This document shows positions 17,906-26,583 of a stretch of 64,000 bases of DNA, in pieces (the first letter of the stretch is position 1; every line of letters begins with the position of its first letter). The notes under the pieces were generated by a model, which saw nothing but the letters and a program-made list of their open reading frames with translations, searched no databases and was not told where the DNA came from. A program made the position numbers and the translations under genes. The stretch spans positions 186,001-250,000 of the forward strand of contig CAXTVX010000001.1 in NCBI GenBank assembly GCA_964247755.1. Direction: 5' to 3'. Origin of the DNA: Lichenicola sp964247755 (GTDB lineage: Bacteria; Pseudomonadota; Alphaproteobacteria; Acetobacterales; Acetobacteraceae).

Positions 17906-19074
17906 CGGCCCGGCAGCTCGACATAGACGCGCCGGCGCAGCAGTGCCTCGATTTCGGGCACGCCGGTGCGGTCGATCACATCCGGCCCCTGCCATCGGGT
18001 CGGGTAGGTCGCGAGCGCTGCGTATTCCTGCTCGTAGCGGGGGCTTGGCCACGCGATCTCCGCCCCGTCCGCGGCCGGCCGGTAGAGCGGGTTGAGCCGC
18101 AGCACGGGGCCGGACTCGGTGCCGAAGCCGGGGCGGCCGCTCGCCGCGCCGGCCGCGCCATCGGCCCGCCAGAGCAGCGACACCGCGGCCGCCAACCTCA
18201 GCGCCGGGGCCTCGGCGGCCACAGCCGCGCGACCGGCGGCGAACGCCCCCGTCAGCTCGGCGTCGTCGAACAGCCGCGCGCCAGGGAACAGCGCCGCATA
18301 CTCCGCCACCGTCAGCGGCGCCCCGGAGGAATGGTTCTCCGCGTCGGCGTTGTGCGCGTGCCCGACCGCCACGGTTCCGCCGGGTCCGGCGAGCTGCCGC
18401 ATGCGCGACGCGATCCCCGGCTTGTCCGGCAGGAAATAGAACGCGTCGTGGCAGAACACCGTGTCGACCGTGCCGTCCGCGAGCGGCCACGGCGCCTCGG
18501 CGTCGAAGCACGCCAGCCGCGCGTCCGGGCTGACGAAGTGCCGCGCCAGCCACAGCTTGGCGAACACCAGGTCGCTGCCCGAGGCCTGCACTCCCGCGCG
18601 GTGCAGCGCCGACAGGAAGTGACCGGCGCCGCACGCCAGCTCGAACACCGACGCCGGCCCCGGCGGCAGCGCCTCGCCCAGCAGCGCCAGGCCGGACAGG
18701 AAGGTCGGATCGGTCCAGCGATGCGCGAAGTAGTCGCCCACCCGCCCGAAGCCGAGCGCCGCCATGGCCGCACGGAAGTCCAGGCCGTCCCGCTCGCGGA
18801 CGATCCGCTCGCACAGCTCGACCGCAGGCGGGGGATCGGGCGCGTAAGGGTCCTGGTCCCGCAGCAGCAGCGCCGTCGCCCGCCCGGTCTCGCCGGTCTT
18901 GAGCAGCCGCACCGCCTCGGCCGCGAGCCCGGCGCGGCCGGTGCGCAGGAACGGGATGCCGTCGATCACCGGCCACGCTTCGCCGTCCGCGACCAGCAGG
19001 GTGTCGCCGCGTGGCTCCAGGATCCGGCCGGATATTGGGCTGCGCAGCGCCCCGGACGGCCAGGTTGCCGTCAC
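17899..19074 (-). CDS. Class I SAM-dependent methyltransferase with Trm112-like N-terminus
   Basis: A 391-aa protein. The first about 50 residues (LRSPISGRILEPRGDTLLVADG ... WPVIDGIPFL) resemble the small Trm112/YcaR-type domain, without its cysteines. The SAM-binding fold follows with motif I VFELACGAGHFLSAL, then TVDTVFCHDAFYFL. The C-terminal about 100 residues are unassigned. The start is GTG 19074, overlapping the upstream stop by 4 bp. Substrate unknown; it is the second gene of the coupled minus-strand series. Confidence 0.87.
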   Translation of the reverse strand: MTATWPSGALRSPISGRILEPRGDTLLVADGEAWPVIDGIPFLRTGRAGLAAEAVRLLKTGETGRATALLLRDQDPYAPDPPPAVELCERIVRERDGLDFRAAMAALGFGRVGDYFAHRWTDPTFLSGLALLGEALPPGPASVFELACGAGHFLSALHRAGVQASGSDLVFAKLWLARHFVSPDARLACFDAEAPWPLADGTVDTVFCHDAFYFLPDKPGIASRMRQLAGPGGTVAVGHAHNADAENHSSGAPLTVAEYAALFPGARLFDDAELTGAFAAGRAAVAAEAPALRLAAAVSLLWRADGAAGAASGRPGFGTESGPVLRLNPLYRPAADGAEIAWPSPRYEQEYAALATYPTRWQGPDVIDRTGVPEIEALLRRRVYVELPGRW

Positions 19075-19979
19075 AGCAGGCCGAGCGTGGACAGGACGCG
19101 CAGGTGGAACGCCTGCAGCGGCCCGGCGTGCACCAGCTCGAGGTCGCCCAGCGCCTGGTCCACGGTGAAGGCGCTGGCGCGGGCATGGTGGTGCGCCTGC
19201 AGCACACGGTCAATCACGTCGGCGGCGTTGAAGGCCCGGGCCTCCGCGGTGTCGGCACCCGCGATCGGCGCCAGGGCGTCCTCCACCCGCGCCCGCAGTG
19301 CCGGCGGCAGCGTCCGCAGCTCGCCCTCGGTCAGGCGTCGCATCAGCGGCAGCAGCGCGTCCTCCAGCATCACCTCGCCGGCGAACCCGGTGTCGGGCAG
19401 CAGGGCGTTGTGCAGGTGATGCGCGAGCCCGGCCAGGAAGGCCTGCACCGGATCCGCCTCGCCGTGCAGGGCGATCAGAGCGCCCAGTACGCCTACCACC
19501 AGGCAGTGGTCACCGTGGCTTTCCGCAGGTTCCAGCGCCAGGCGCGGCTTGCCGGGCGAGGTGGCCCCGGCGCGCGGCTGGCGGATCAGCCTGTCGACGA
19601 ACGGAGGCGTCGCCCGGCCGGCTGCCAAACGCACCCCGCCCACCGCGTCCCGTACCGGCGCCATGGCGTCGGGAGACAACCCGGACGCCGCGTCGTCGTA
19701 GCCGCGGCGCAGGATCGCCTGCCGCGTGTCCTGGTCGACCTCCAGCTCACGGAGCAGACGGGCGTCGATGCCGGCCAGCCGGGTTGCGACCAGCGCGTCG
19801 GCCACGACCTGCAGGCAGACCAGACGTGGTTCGTCCCCCTGCGCCAGCGCCGCCCATGCCGAACGGAACAGGCGCTCGGCGACGCTGTCGTCCGAGGACT
19901 GGTCGCGCATCCGCTTCAGCTCGGACAGGTCGCGCGCCACCGCGCCGAACCGGGCCAGCGCCTCCACCGGGTGCTTCAC
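19071..19979 (-). CDS. HD-domain-like protein, unknown function
   Basis: 302 aa. The middle contains ESHGDHCLVVGVLGALIALHG and, 25 residues on, FLAGLAHHLHNA, a His/Asp pattern resembling an HD phosphohydrolase metal site. The exact metal ligands could not be aligned. The N-terminus is helical (VEALARFGAVARDLSELKRM). The start is GTG 19979, which overlaps the stop of a 31-codon ORF. A frameshift joining the two is conceivable because that small ORF ends in similar helical sequence. First large gene of the biosynthetic-looking operon. Confidence 0.6.
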   Translation of the reverse strand: MKHPVEALARFGAVARDLSELKRMRDQSSDDSVAERLFRSAWAALAQGDEPRLVCLQVVADALVATRLAGIDARLLRELEVDQDTRQAILRRGYDDAASGLSPDAMAPVRDAVGGVRLAAGRATPPFVDRLIRQPRAGATSPGKPRLALEPAESHGDHCLVVGVLGALIALHGEADPVQAFLAGLAHHLHNALLPDTGFAGEVMLEDALLPLMRRLTEGELRTLPPALRARVEDALAPIAGADTAEARAFNAADVIDRVLQAHHHARASAFTVDQALGDLELVHAGPLQAFHLRVLSTLGLL

Positions 19980-20071
19980 CAGCTGGACGAAGGCAGTAGG
20001 ACCTCGGGAAGGCGACCGACCGAGGGCAGGCCGGATGGCCTGGGCACGGCGGTCGCTCGCAGAAACGTCAT
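19976..20071 (-). CDS. Small 31-aa ORF coupled to the HD-domain gene
   Basis: ATG 20071 (GATAGG 5 nt upstream) to TGA 19976, ending LPEVLLPSSSW. Its stop overlaps the GTG of the next gene (GTGA). It could be the displaced N-terminus of the HD protein after a +1 frameshift, a leader peptide, or, since a YcaO gene is in the operon, a precursor peptide with a Ser-rich tail. Third-position GC is lower than in neighbouring genes (about 7 of 31 codons end in A/T). Coding status is uncertain. Confidence 0.3.
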   Translation of the reverse strand: MTFLRATAVPRPSGLPSVGRLPEVLLPSSSW

Positions 20072-20236
20072 GATGGCCTATCGTCAGGATCGCGGAGGGT
20101 TACATAAGGCGACGCCGGAGCCTCGTCTGCCGGCTCCGGATCACGAACGAGTGTTGGCTCGTCCCCCGCCCGACAACCGGTTCCCGCGCGCGCCGCCTGT
20201 CCGGCCGAACGGGAACCGGCGATCCTCCCGGTGCCG

Positions 20237-20566
20237 ATGATCTTCCTCCCCTTCCCCATACCCGACGGCGACGCCGACCCGCGTGCGGCCCTGCTCGCCC
20301 GCTGGACCCTGCTGACCGGCACCGTGCTGCCGGCGATGGCGGTCGAACAGGGCTGGCCGATCCGGCTCGACCATTGCTTCAAGCGGGTCTGCCTGGATGC
20401 CGCTCTGGGTGCGCGGTGGGACACGCTGGTCCGCCGCCCGGCGGTGCGGCATCTGAGCCTGTCGCAACTGGCGGCGGCGGTGAAACACGCCGAACGGATC
20501 GCGGCACGGCCGGCGCTGCTGCCGCCGCTGAACCGCGCCAGCCTGCGCCTGCGCGGCAAGGCGTGA
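20237..20566 (+). CDS. Conserved-looking small protein, unknown function
   Basis: 109 aa from ATG 20237 (MIFLPFPIPDGD); a GTG at 20231 is an alternative. It is basic, with a plausible helical body (LDHCFKRVCLDAALGARWDTLV ... LSQLAAAVKHAERIAA) and no signal or membrane segment. I recall similar DHCF-x-R proteins in alphaproteobacteria but cannot name the family. It is divergent from the HD-domain operon and 46 bp upstream of the MetA-like outer-membrane gene. Confidence 0.6.
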   Translation: MIFLPFPIPDGDADPRAALLARWTLLTGTVLPAMAVEQGWPIRLDHCFKRVCLDAALGARWDTLVRRPAVRHLSLSQLAAAVKHAERIAARPALLPPLNRASLRLRGKA

Positions 20567-20612
20567 TGGAGCCTGTCGCCGCCGCGCCGGCCCATGTAGA
20601 AACGGGCCCGAC

Positions 20613-21497
20613 ATGAAACGGCGGCATCCCTGGTGGACGGTCCTGGCGGCGCTGCTCCCACCCGCGGGCGCTGCGAGCGCGCAGACCGATCCTGCCGCCC
20701 CGGCTGCCGACAAGAGCGGCTACACCCTGTTCGACCCGACGCCGGACGCGCTGCTGCGCCCGCTGCAGACCGACCGGCCCGGCAAGTCGTTCAACCCGTT
20801 CACGGTGGATGCCGGCCACATCCAGATCGAGACTGGTGTCTGGCAGTACACCTGGGACCACTGGTCACCGGACGACAGCACGATGCGCTCGACCATGATC
20901 CTGGACCCGAACCTCAAGATCGGCCTGACCGACCGGGCGGAGCTGGACGTCGTGCTGCCGCTGTTCGACAGCCAGGTGACGCGCAGCCGGATCGGCGGCG
21001 GCCGGCAGTCAGGCCAGGGGCTCGGCGACCTGCAGCTCGGGGGCAAGGTCAACCTCCTCGGCAACGACGGCGACGGCAGCCGCGGCGTCGGGCTGGTCGG
21101 CTTCGTCGAGCTGCCGAACGGCGCCTCCGGGATACGCGAGGCGTCGGCGCAGTATACCGCAGCGCTGCCGGTCGTGCTGCCGCTGCCCGGGCAGTTCTCG
21201 ATCACGCTGGAGCCGGAAGCAGGCCTGCTCGACAACGCCGACAAGCCCGGCCTGCACGGCGACACACAATTCATTCTCAACCTGAACCGGCAGATCCCCG
21301 GCACCACCGTCACCGCCGCCATTGAACTGGCGCTGGACGACGAGGCCGACCACAACATTGGCGACCAGAACACGATCGACGGCTCGCTGCAGTGGGTGAT
21401 CGGCCGCAACCTCCAGCTCGACGGCGGCGTCTACATCGGCCTCAACCGGTCCGCGCCCGACTGGTCGCCCTATGTCGGGTTCTCCGCGCGGTTCTGA
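20613..21497 (+). CDS. MetA-like outer-membrane beta-barrel protein (phenol-degradation meta-pathway family)
   Basis: 294 aa with a signal peptide ending near AGAASAQ, then LQTDRPGKSFNPFTVDAGHIQIETG, the characteristic opening of the transporter/MetA-pathway family. Alternating strands follow, and the C-terminus is an aromatic SARF, as expected for BAM-dependent barrel insertion. Predicted outer membrane location; substrate unknown, and there is no aromatic-degradation gene nearby. Convergent with the glutathione reductase gene, 16 bp apart. Confidence 0.75.
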   Translation: MKRRHPWWTVLAALLPPAGAASAQTDPAAPAADKSGYTLFDPTPDALLRPLQTDRPGKSFNPFTVDAGHIQIETGVWQYTWDHWSPDDSTMRSTMILDPNLKIGLTDRAELDVVLPLFDSQVTRSRIGGGRQSGQGLGDLQLGGKVNLLGNDGDGSRGVGLVGFVELPNGASGIREASAQYTAALPVVLPLPGQFSITLEPEAGLLDNADKPGLHGDTQFILNLNRQIPGTTVTAAIELALDDEADHNIGDQNTIDGSLQWVIGRNLQLDGGVYIGLNRSAPDWSPYVGFSARF

Positions 21498-21513
21498 TCC
21501 TGTCGAGCCGCGT

Positions 21514-22908
21514 TCAGCGCTCGGCGCCCACCGTCCTGGTCCGGGTGCGCAGCGTCACGAACTCCTCCGCCGAGGTCGGGTGGATGCCGATCGTGCGGTC
21601 GAAATCCGCCTTGGTCAGGCCGCCGGTGACGGCGATCGCCAGGCCCTGCATCATCTCCGGCGCGTCCTCGCCCAGCATGTGCACGCCGACCACCCGGTCG
21701 GTTGCCTGGTCCACTACCAGCTTCATCACGCTCTGCCGCTTGCGGCCGCTCAGGGTGTGGCGCATCGGCGTGAAGCGGGCGAGGTAGATGTCGGCGGGCC
21801 CCCGTGCGGCCGCCTCCTCCTCGCTCAGGCCCACGCTGGCCAGCGGCGGCGAGAAGAACACCGCCTTGGGCGTGGTGTCGAACGACCATTCCCGCACGGC
21901 GCCGCCATAAAGGCGGTCCGCCAGGATGTGGCCTTCCGCGATCGCCACCGGCGTGAGGTTCCTGCGGTTGGTGACGTCGCCGATGGCGAACACGCCAGGC
22001 TCGTCGGTCTCGCTGCCCGCGTCGACCAGGATGCGTCCCTCCTCCGTGGTCCGCACGCCGGTGGCGTCCAGGCCGAGCCCCTCCACGTTCGGGATGCGGC
22101 CGACGGCGAAGAACACCAGGTCGGTGTCCCATTCCCGCCCGTCCGACAGCGTCACACGCAGCGCGCCCTCGTGCCGGCGGATCCGGTGCAGCAGCGCACC
22201 GGGATGGATGTGGATGCCGCGCGCCGTCATCGCCTCCGCCAGCGCCTCGCGCAGGTCCCGGTCGAAGCCGCGCAGCGGCAGCTCAGGCCGATACACCACC
22301 TGCACCTCGGAGCCGAGGCCGTTGAAGATGCCGGAGAACTCCACCCCGATATAGCCGCCGCCGACCATCGTCACCCGCTCCGGCCGGTCGGGCAGGTGGA
22401 ACGCCTGATCGGAGTCGATGCCGAGCGCGTAGCCCTCGATGTGCGGCTGCACCACCGGCCGGCTGCCGGTGGCGATCACGATCCGCTCCGCGGTGATCCG
22501 GCGCGGTGCGAAGCCGGGATCGAGCGCCCCCGGCTCCAGCATCACCGTGTGCGCGTCCTCGAACCGCGCCCGCCCCTCGAACAGGGTCACGCCGGCGTTG
22601 GCGAGCAGGCGCACGTAGATGCCGTTCAGGCGCGCGATCTCCGCATCCTTGACCGCCATCAGGTGGCGCCAGTCGTGCCGGCCCGGCTCCGCGCTCCAGC
22701 CGAAGCCGCGCCCGTCCAGCGCGTGCTCGCCGTACTCGCTGGCCTGCACCATCATCTTCTTCGGCACGCAGCCGAGGTTGACGCAGGTGCCGCCCCAGTG
22801 CCGGCTTTCCGCCACCGCCACCCGGGCGCCGTGCGTCGCCGCGATCCGGGCGCAGCGCACGCCGCCCGAGCCGCCGCCGATCACGAGCAGGTCGAAATCA
22901 TGGGCCAT
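21514..22908 (-). CDS. gor: Glutathione-disulfide reductase
   Basis: FAD/NADPH enzyme that regenerates glutathione in the cytoplasm. 464 aa: FAD site LLVIGGGSGGVRCAR, redox-active disulfide in GGTCVNLGCVPKK (about 41-53), NAD(P) site VTMVGGGYIGVEF, second FAD site GVFAIGDVTNRRNLTPVAI, and the C-terminal dimer/active-site HPTSAEEF with His and Glu. The start is ATG 22908 (MAHDFDLLV), not the upstream open extension. It lies 57 bp downstream of the ferredoxin reductase gene on the same strand. Confidence 0.93.
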   Translation of the reverse strand: MAHDFDLLVIGGGSGGVRCARIAATHGARVAVAESRHWGGTCVNLGCVPKKMMVQASEYGEHALDGRGFGWSAEPGRHDWRHLMAVKDAEIARLNGIYVRLLANAGVTLFEGRARFEDAHTVMLEPGALDPGFAPRRITAERIVIATGSRPVVQPHIEGYALGIDSDQAFHLPDRPERVTMVGGGYIGVEFSGIFNGLGSEVQVVYRPELPLRGFDRDLREALAEAMTARGIHIHPGALLHRIRRHEGALRVTLSDGREWDTDLVFFAVGRIPNVEGLGLDATGVRTTEEGRILVDAGSETDEPGVFAIGDVTNRRNLTPVAIAEGHILADRLYGGAVREWSFDTTPKAVFFSPPLASVGLSEEEAAARGPADIYLARFTPMRHTLSGRKRQSVMKLVVDQATDRVVGVHMLGEDAPEMMQGLAIAVTGGLTKADFDRTIGIHPTSAEEFVTLRTRTRTVGAER

Positions 22909-22965
22909 GAATGGATCCTGTCGCGGCAGCGTCGTCTTGGCTGGTCGCCGGACCGGCAACCGCGA

Positions 22966-23796
22966 TCAGCGCTGCGCGAACGCCTTTTCCACGACGTAGG
23001 CGCCCGGGTTGGCACTGTTGCCCTCGTCGAAGCCGCGCGAGACCAGCATCGCCTCCAGCTCCGCCAGCATCGCCTCCGAGCCGCAGATCATCACCCGGTC
23101 GTGCTCCGGATGGAGCGGCGGGAGCCCCAGATCGGCAAAGATCCTGCCGTTCTCGATCAGCTCGGTCAGCCGGCCGGTGGTCTGGTAGTCCTCCCGGGTC
23201 ACGGTCGGGTAGTACAGCAGCTTGGCCGCCACGTCCTCGCCCAGGAACTCGTGGCGCGGCAGCTCGTGGCGGATGTGGTTGGCATAGGCAAGCTCGCCGG
23301 ACACCCGCACCCCATGCGCCAGCACCACCCGGTCGAACCGCTCGTAGGCGGCCGGGTCCTTGATCACCGCCAGGAACGGCGCCAGGCCCGTACCGGTGGC
23401 CAGGAGATACAGGTTGCGCCCCGGACGCAGGTTGTCGATCAGTAGCGTCCCCGTCGGCTTGCGTCCCACCAGCACGATGTCGCCCGGCACGATGCGGCAC
23501 AGCTGCGAGGTCAGCGGCCCGTCCGGCACGCTGATGGACAGGAACTCGAGCTGGTCCTCGTAGTTGGCGCTGGCGATGCTGTAGGCGCGCAGCAGCGGCT
23601 TGCCCTCCAGCTCCAGCCCGATCATCGCGAACTGCCCGTTCTCGAACCTGAGCGACTGGTCGCGCGTGGTGGTGAAGGAGAACAGCCGGTCGGTCCAGTG
23701 GTGCACGCTCAGCACCCGCTCCGGGCTCAGATGCCCATAGGTCCGGGTCGGCGGCGCCAGCACGGACGTTGCATCGACGAGTTCCGTGTCCGACAT
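22966..23796 (-). CDS. fpr: Ferredoxin--NADP+ reductase
   Basis: FAD flavoenzyme passing electrons between NADPH and ferredoxin/flavodoxin. 276 aa: FAD motif RAYSIASANYED, the phosphate loop near LTSQLCRI, the NADP motif LLATGTGLAPFLAVI, MICGSEAM, and a C-terminal AYVVEKAFAQR, which is typical of the bacterial Fpr subclass. The start is ATG 23796 (MSDTELVDAT), chosen for the family length; 20 more upstream codons are open. It is divergent from cobA. Confidence 0.93.
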   Translation of the reverse strand: MSDTELVDATSVLAPPTRTYGHLSPERVLSVHHWTDRLFSFTTTRDQSLRFENGQFAMIGLELEGKPLLRAYSIASANYEDQLEFLSISVPDGPLTSQLCRIVPGDIVLVGRKPTGTLLIDNLRPGRNLYLLATGTGLAPFLAVIKDPAAYERFDRVVLAHGVRVSGELAYANHIRHELPRHEFLGEDVAAKLLYYPTVTREDYQTTGRLTELIENGRIFADLGLPPLHPEHDRVMICGSEAMLAELEAMLVSRGFDEGNSANPGAYVVEKAFAQR

Positions 23797-23950
23797 TCCG
23801 CTCCATGCTCCCGTTTGCTGCGCCGCACGCTGATCTATGGTCGGCCGACCCGACATGCCAGCGAAAAACGCTCATGGCAGGGGGCGGTGCGGCGGGATGG
23901 TCGGCCGGCGACCGCGCGGGACGCTGCCGCGGGCCCGGCCCGGGCCCAGC

Positions 23951-24802
23951 GTGAGCGGTCCGGACCCGCTCGATCCCGACCGCGCCATCAGCCGGCTGCT
24001 CGGCGCGCGCTGCCCGGTGCTGCAGCCGGGCCACGTCTGGCTCGCCGGCGCCGGCCCGGGCGACCGCGGCCACCTCACGTTGCACGCCCTGTGCGGGCTG
24101 ATCCAGGCCGACGTGATCGTCTACGACGCCCTGGTCGACCCCGGCGTGCTGGACCTGGCGCAGGCGGGTGCTGCGCGCGAGTTCGCCGGCAAGCGCGGCG
24201 GCCGGCCGTCGATCCACCAGGACGACATCTCGGCGCGGCTGGTGACGCTGGCGCGCGAGAACCGGCGCGTGCTGCGGCTGAAGGGCGGCGACCCTTACGT
24301 GTTCGGCCGCGGCGCCGAGGAGGCGCTGGTGCTGGCACAGGCCGGGATCCCGTTCCGGATCGTGCCCGGCCTCACCGCCGGCCTCGCCGGCTTGGCGGCA
24401 GCCGGCATTCCCGCCACCGTGCGCGGCATCAACCAGGCGATCGTGCTGGCCACCGGGCACAGCGCCGAGGGCGAGTCCGATCCGGTCGCCGACCTCGACT
24501 GGGCCGCCCTGGCGCGGCTCGACCAGCCGCTGGTGCTGTACATGTCGGTGCGCAACCTCGGCGCCATCGCCGCACGGCTGGTCGGCGCGGGCATGTCGGC
24601 CGCAACCCCTGCGGCGGCGATCTCGCGCGCCGCCAGCCCGGAGCAGCAACTGCTGATCGGCACCCTCGCCACCCTGCCGGAGCTGCTCCGCAACAACCCG
24701 CTGCCGACCCCGGCGCTGATCGTGATCGGCCGCATCGTCGCGATGCGGGACGCGCTGGGCGGCCTGGCGGCGGACGCGACCGCGGTGCTGGACACGTTCT
24801 GA
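23951..24802 (+). CDS. cobA: Uroporphyrinogen-III C-methyltransferase
   Basis: SAM-dependent methylation of uroporphyrinogen III to precorrin-2, at the entry to cobalamin and siroheme synthesis. 283 aa: GAGPGDRGHLT, DALVDPGVLDLA, a GKRGGRPSIHQDDI lysine/arginine loop, and RLKGGDPYVFGRGAEE, all SUMT hallmarks. No CysG oxidase/ferrochelatase part. The start is GTG 23951 (VSGPDPLDPD). The convergent neighbour is a cobalamin adenosyltransferase, which fits a cobalamin context, although no other cob gene is here. Confidence 0.93.
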   Translation: MSGPDPLDPDRAISRLLGARCPVLQPGHVWLAGAGPGDRGHLTLHALCGLIQADVIVYDALVDPGVLDLAQAGAAREFAGKRGGRPSIHQDDISARLVTLARENRRVLRLKGGDPYVFGRGAEEALVLAQAGIPFRIVPGLTAGLAGLAAAGIPATVRGINQAIVLATGHSAEGESDPVADLDWAALARLDQPLVLYMSVRNLGAIAARLVGAGMSAATPAAAISRAASPEQQLLIGTLATLPELLRNNPLPTPALIVIGRIVAMRDALGGLAADATAVLDTF

Positions 24803-24815
24803 CCGCAACTGGCCG

Positions 24816-25373
24816 TCAGCGTCCGCGCGTCCAGACCACGTCGGCGCGGCCGTCGTCGTTCAGGTGCCGGGCCAGCACGAAGGCGTAGTCCGACAGCCGG
24901 TTCAGGGTGCGCACCACCAGCGGGTTGACCGGCTCGGCAGCCGCCAGCGCCACCACGCGCCGCTCCGCCCGACGCACCACCGTGCGCACCATGTGGGCCT
25001 GCGCGGCGCCGGCGCTGCCGCCCGGCAGCACGAAGCTGTCCAGCGGCGCCTGCCGCTCCACCAGGACGGCGATCTCCGCCTCGATCAGCCGCAGCAGCCG
25101 GTCGTCGATCCGGTAGCGGGCGTCGGGTCCTCCCGGGATGCACAGGTCGCCGCCGATGTCGAACAGCCCGTGCTGGATCCGCGCCAGCACCGCGTCCAGC
25201 GCCTTGTCCATCCCCACGTGCAGGCGGAGCACGCCGACGGCGGCGTTCGCCTCGTCGACGCTGCCGTAGGCCTCGACGCGAGCCGAGTCCTTCGGCGTCC
25301 GCGTGCCGTCGCCCAGGCTGGTCCGGCCGTCGTCGCCGGTCCGGGTGACGACCTGGTCGATCCGGATCGCCAT
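24816..25373 (-). CDS. PduO-type cob(I)alamin adenosyltransferase
   Basis: Transfers adenosyl from ATP to cob(I)alamin, making coenzyme B12. 185 aa: ATP-binding N-terminal TRTGDDGRTSLGDGTRTPKD, YGSVDEANAAVG, and the C-terminal RTLNRLSDYAFVLAR, all conserved in PduO/MMAB enzymes. ATG 25373 shares one base with the stop of the upstream ABM-family gene (TGATG), implying translational coupling. Convergent with cobA, 13 bp apart. Confidence 0.94.
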   Translation of the reverse strand: MAIRIDQVVTRTGDDGRTSLGDGTRTPKDSARVEAYGSVDEANAAVGVLRLHVGMDKALDAVLARIQHGLFDIGGDLCIPGGPDARYRIDDRLLRLIEAEIAVLVERQAPLDSFVLPGGSAGAAQAHMVRTVVRRAERRVVALAAAEPVNPLVVRTLNRLSDYAFVLARHLNDDGRADVVWTRGR

Positions 25374-25696
25374 CAATCCTTGTCCACGGTCTGCAGCACC
25401 TCGAAGCCCTCGAACTGCGGCGGCCCCTGGTACATCGCCCGGGTGCCGGCCTGGCCGGCGTTGCGGTGCGCCTCGCGGAACGCCTCCGACCGGGTCCAGG
25501 CCTCGAACGCCGCCTTCGACGCCCACACCGTGTGCGACGCGTACAGCACGTGGTCCTCGTGTTCCGGCCCGCGGAGCAGATGGAAGCTCTCGAAGCCGGG
25601 CACCGTCCTCAGGTGCACGTCACGGCTGAGCCAGACCTGCTCGAAGTCGGTTTCCGACCCGGACGCGACCCGGAACCGGTTCATGGCGATGAACAT
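25373..25696 (-). CDS. ABM-domain monooxygenase (heme-degrading HmoA/IsdG-like)
   Basis: 107 aa ferredoxin-like alpha+beta protein of the antibiotic-biosynthesis-monooxygenase family. The pattern NRFRVASGSETDFEQVW ... PGFESFHLLRGPEHEDHVLYASHTVWASKAAFEAW is typical of IsdG/HmoA-like proteins that bind heme. A downstream HRNAG could supply a heme-ligand His, but I cannot confirm the catalytic triad. Coupled to the cobalamin adenosyltransferase. Confidence 0.8.
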   Translation of the reverse strand: MFIAMNRFRVASGSETDFEQVWLSRDVHLRTVPGFESFHLLRGPEHEDHVLYASHTVWASKAAFEAWTRSEAFREAHRNAGQAGTRAMYQGPPQFEGFEVLQTVDKD

Positions 25697-25808
25697 GCGC
25701 TACCTTCCGGTGGAGGCCCGGCCGGGATTGACCCCGCCGGACACGAAAACGCCGCCCATGCGCGAGGCATGGACGGCGCGACGCCGCTCGAACGATCGCG
25801 GCAATCGG

Positions 25809-26393
25809 TTACGAGGCGGTGGTCTTGTGGTGGTGGTGGCGCATCATGCCCTTGTGCGCCGGCCCCGCCAGCGCGGTCGCCTGGTCGAGATGTGACTGGA
25901 TCGTCGGCAGCGTGTCGGATGCGAACTTCTTCAGGTCCGGATCGGTGCCGCTCTGCGACTCGGTCTGGAACAGCACCACCTGCTGCTGGTGACCGGCGAT
26001 GTTGTCGGCAACGTAGTCGTGATCGAACTTGCGGCCGGTCTCGCCCTGCAGCTTGCTGATCTCCTGCGCCTGCGTGTCGTTCACCGCGGTCGGCACGGTC
26101 GCGTTCTTGGTCATCGCCAGCTGCTTCAGCTGGTCGTTGGCCGCATCGTGGTCGGTGATCATCCGCGCCGCGTAGGACTTGATCTTGGCGCTGTGCGACA
26201 TCTTCTGCGCCAGCTGCGCTTCCTGGATCTCCGTCATCCCGCCCTGTGCGGCGCCGGCCACGAAGGTCGCGTCGGCGGACGCGAGCGGCGGCGGCCCGGC
26301 GGGTGCCGCAGGTGGCGGAGCCGGCGGGTTGCTGGCGCAGGCGGCGATAGGCAGGACAACCAGGGCAAAACCCCAGCGGGTGTAACGGTTCAT
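25809..26393 (-). CDS. DUF4142-family lipoprotein
   Basis: 194 aa. Signal peptide with lipobox (LPIAAC, Cys19), then a Pro-rich linker and a helical ferritin-like DUF4142 domain (ADATFVAGAAQGGMTEIQEAQLA ... AARMITDHDAANDQL). The tail is His-rich (MMRHHHHKTTAS), so it may bind metal. Predicted to be membrane-anchored in the periplasm. The start is ATG 26393 (MNRYTRWGF). Function of DUF4142 unknown. Confidence 0.85.
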   Translation of the reverse strand: MNRYTRWGFALVVLPIAACASNPPAPPPAAPAGPPPLASADATFVAGAAQGGMTEIQEAQLAQKMSHSAKIKSYAARMITDHDAANDQLKQLAMTKNATVPTAVNDTQAQEISKLQGETGRKFDHDYVADNIAGHQQQVVLFQTESQSGTDPDLKKFASDTLPTIQSHLDQATALAGPAHKGMMRHHHHKTTAS

Positions 26394-26583
26394 TCTGCTT
26401 CCTCGACTTCGGCCATGTCGAAACCGCTCGACGTGGCGACGGTCTGACATCGGTTCGCCCGGCTAACGCCACGAGTTGCAGGACGTTCAACCGAAATCGA
26501 CGATGGCGTTGGAAAAACGGCTTGCGGAGCGACGGGTGACGCGTCGGACCAGCCGGTCACGTCGGGTTCCGCAACCGTTCCCG

